Program-made: the position numbers and the translations under genes | The notes under the pieces: generated by a model | Told to the model about the DNA's origin: nothing | The model's input: the letters and a program-made list of their open reading frames with translations, nothing else | Database searches by the model: none | Assembly: GCA_963800865.1 (NCBI GenBank) | Contig: CAWDCL010000002.1 | Location: forward strand, 680,870 to 744,869 | DNA length: 64,000 bases | Source: JALOKP01 sp963800865 | GTDB taxonomy: Bacteria > Acidobacteriota > Polarisedimenticolia > J045 | Reading direction: 5' to 3' | Shown: positions 63,700-64,000 of the stretch, one piece after another | Position numbering within the stretch: position 1 is the first letter of the stretch | How the letters are laid out: each line of letters starts with the position of its first letter

Positions 63700-63875
63700 A
63701 TGGTGAAGGCGTCCAGCGATCTTGGATCGCGGCTGGGCGCGGTCTTCGCCGGCGCAAAGGCGGTCGCGACGCTCACCCAGCGCGGCAAGATCGGGCCGAG
63801 CGTGAGCGCAGCGACGGGGATTGCTCGTCGAGCGGCGTGCTGGGCCGCAAGAGCGCAGACGGCGACCTCTGTCGA
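63698..63875 (+). repeat. Element C terminal repeat, copy 3
   Basis: ATGGTGAAGGCGTCCAGCGA and about 170 bp like copies 1 and 2. On its far side it continues into a transposase gene, showing which element the repeat ends. Confidence 0.7.
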
Positions 63876-64000
63876 AAAAGAACCGCGGACGCCCGAAGCC
63901 GATCTCGTCGGGCGCCGCACGCGCCAGTCCGGTGTGCGGACGCTGACCGTTGTACCAGTCGGCGAAGCGCGACAGCTCCCGCCCGACGGTGCGCCACCGG
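63850..64000 (-). pseudogene. Element C transposase, C-terminal part (runs off the window)
   Basis: The minus strand encodes ELSRFADWYNGQRPHTGLAR and AAPDEIGFGRPRFFFDR, the C-terminus of an integrase-core transposase (WYNxxRPHxGL motif). The 5' part lies beyond the right edge. Confidence 0.7.

Noticed and set aside
1..64000. tRNA, rRNA or phage-defence genes
   Set aside because: None was recognised by eye; a tRNA scan could still find something small.

Overview
The window is GC-rich bacterial chromosome. Its two flanks carry intact, tightly packed genes: a secreted FG-GAP protein plus a membrane serine/threonine kinase with TPRs on the left, and a bacillithiol-type thiol operon on the right. 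The kinase/TPR architecture and a bacillithiol operon in a very GC-rich genome fit Acidobacteriota (for example Thermoanaerobaculia- or Vicinamibacteria-like), but that assignment is an inference. No rRNA or tRNA gene was seen.

Layout. 1-5.6 kb: translationally coupled FG-GAP protein and Ser/Thr kinase. 5.7-50 kb: a large mosaic accessory region in which cargo genes alternate with decayed mobile elements. Four element families recur. A is an IS91-like (Y2_Tnp) element kept only as its 3' end, in about ten copies. B is an integrase-core DDE element with CTGTCC-type inverted ends; several copies carry different internal deletions. C is a second integrase-core element. R is a short repeat resembling a group II intron 5' end. 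26.9-29.8 kb is a remnant integron cassette array with a recognisable attC, a group IIC-type intron sitting in the attC core, and two cassette genes. 50.4-59.1 kb: DUF2911 protein, bshC-bshB1-bshA, a LmbE/PIG-L protein, a 57-residue membrane protein and a sodium:solute symporter. 59.1-64 kb: a truncated transposase, a second arylsulfatase, a truncated ScyD/ScyE-like protein and another C-type transposase end.

Cargo. 7.8-18.6 kb (minus strand) is one long operon-like series: a PAS/GAF sigma-54 activator, then ABM monooxygenase, a 66-aa ORF, cupin, an unknown secreted protein, outer-membrane barrel, rhodanese, CMD/AhpD-like protein, membrane protein, OprB-like porin, a MetA-like remnant, DUF2092 and a small secreted protein. 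Many steps overlap by ATGA/GTGA, yet several members are frameshifted. 20.3-25.1 kb is a related, partly deleted cluster (rhodanese, barrel remnant, DUF2092, small secreted protein, MetA-like, second rhodanese, DszB-like desulfinase). Both clusters share a GG-N10-GC (sigma-54-type) promoter and a conserved upstream site at nearly the same spacing. 37.7-48.1 kb carries a DUF1254 protein, HAD phosphatase, 2H phosphoesterase, arylsulfatase, lipoprotein and a tandem-fused tyrosine phenol-lyase-like protein. Arylsulfatases, desulfinase and rhodaneses suggest organosulfur and aromatic-compound use as a shared theme; this is inferred from families only.

The many frame disruptions lie almost entirely in the accessory region, so decay is more likely than sequencing error, but raw-read checking would settle it.
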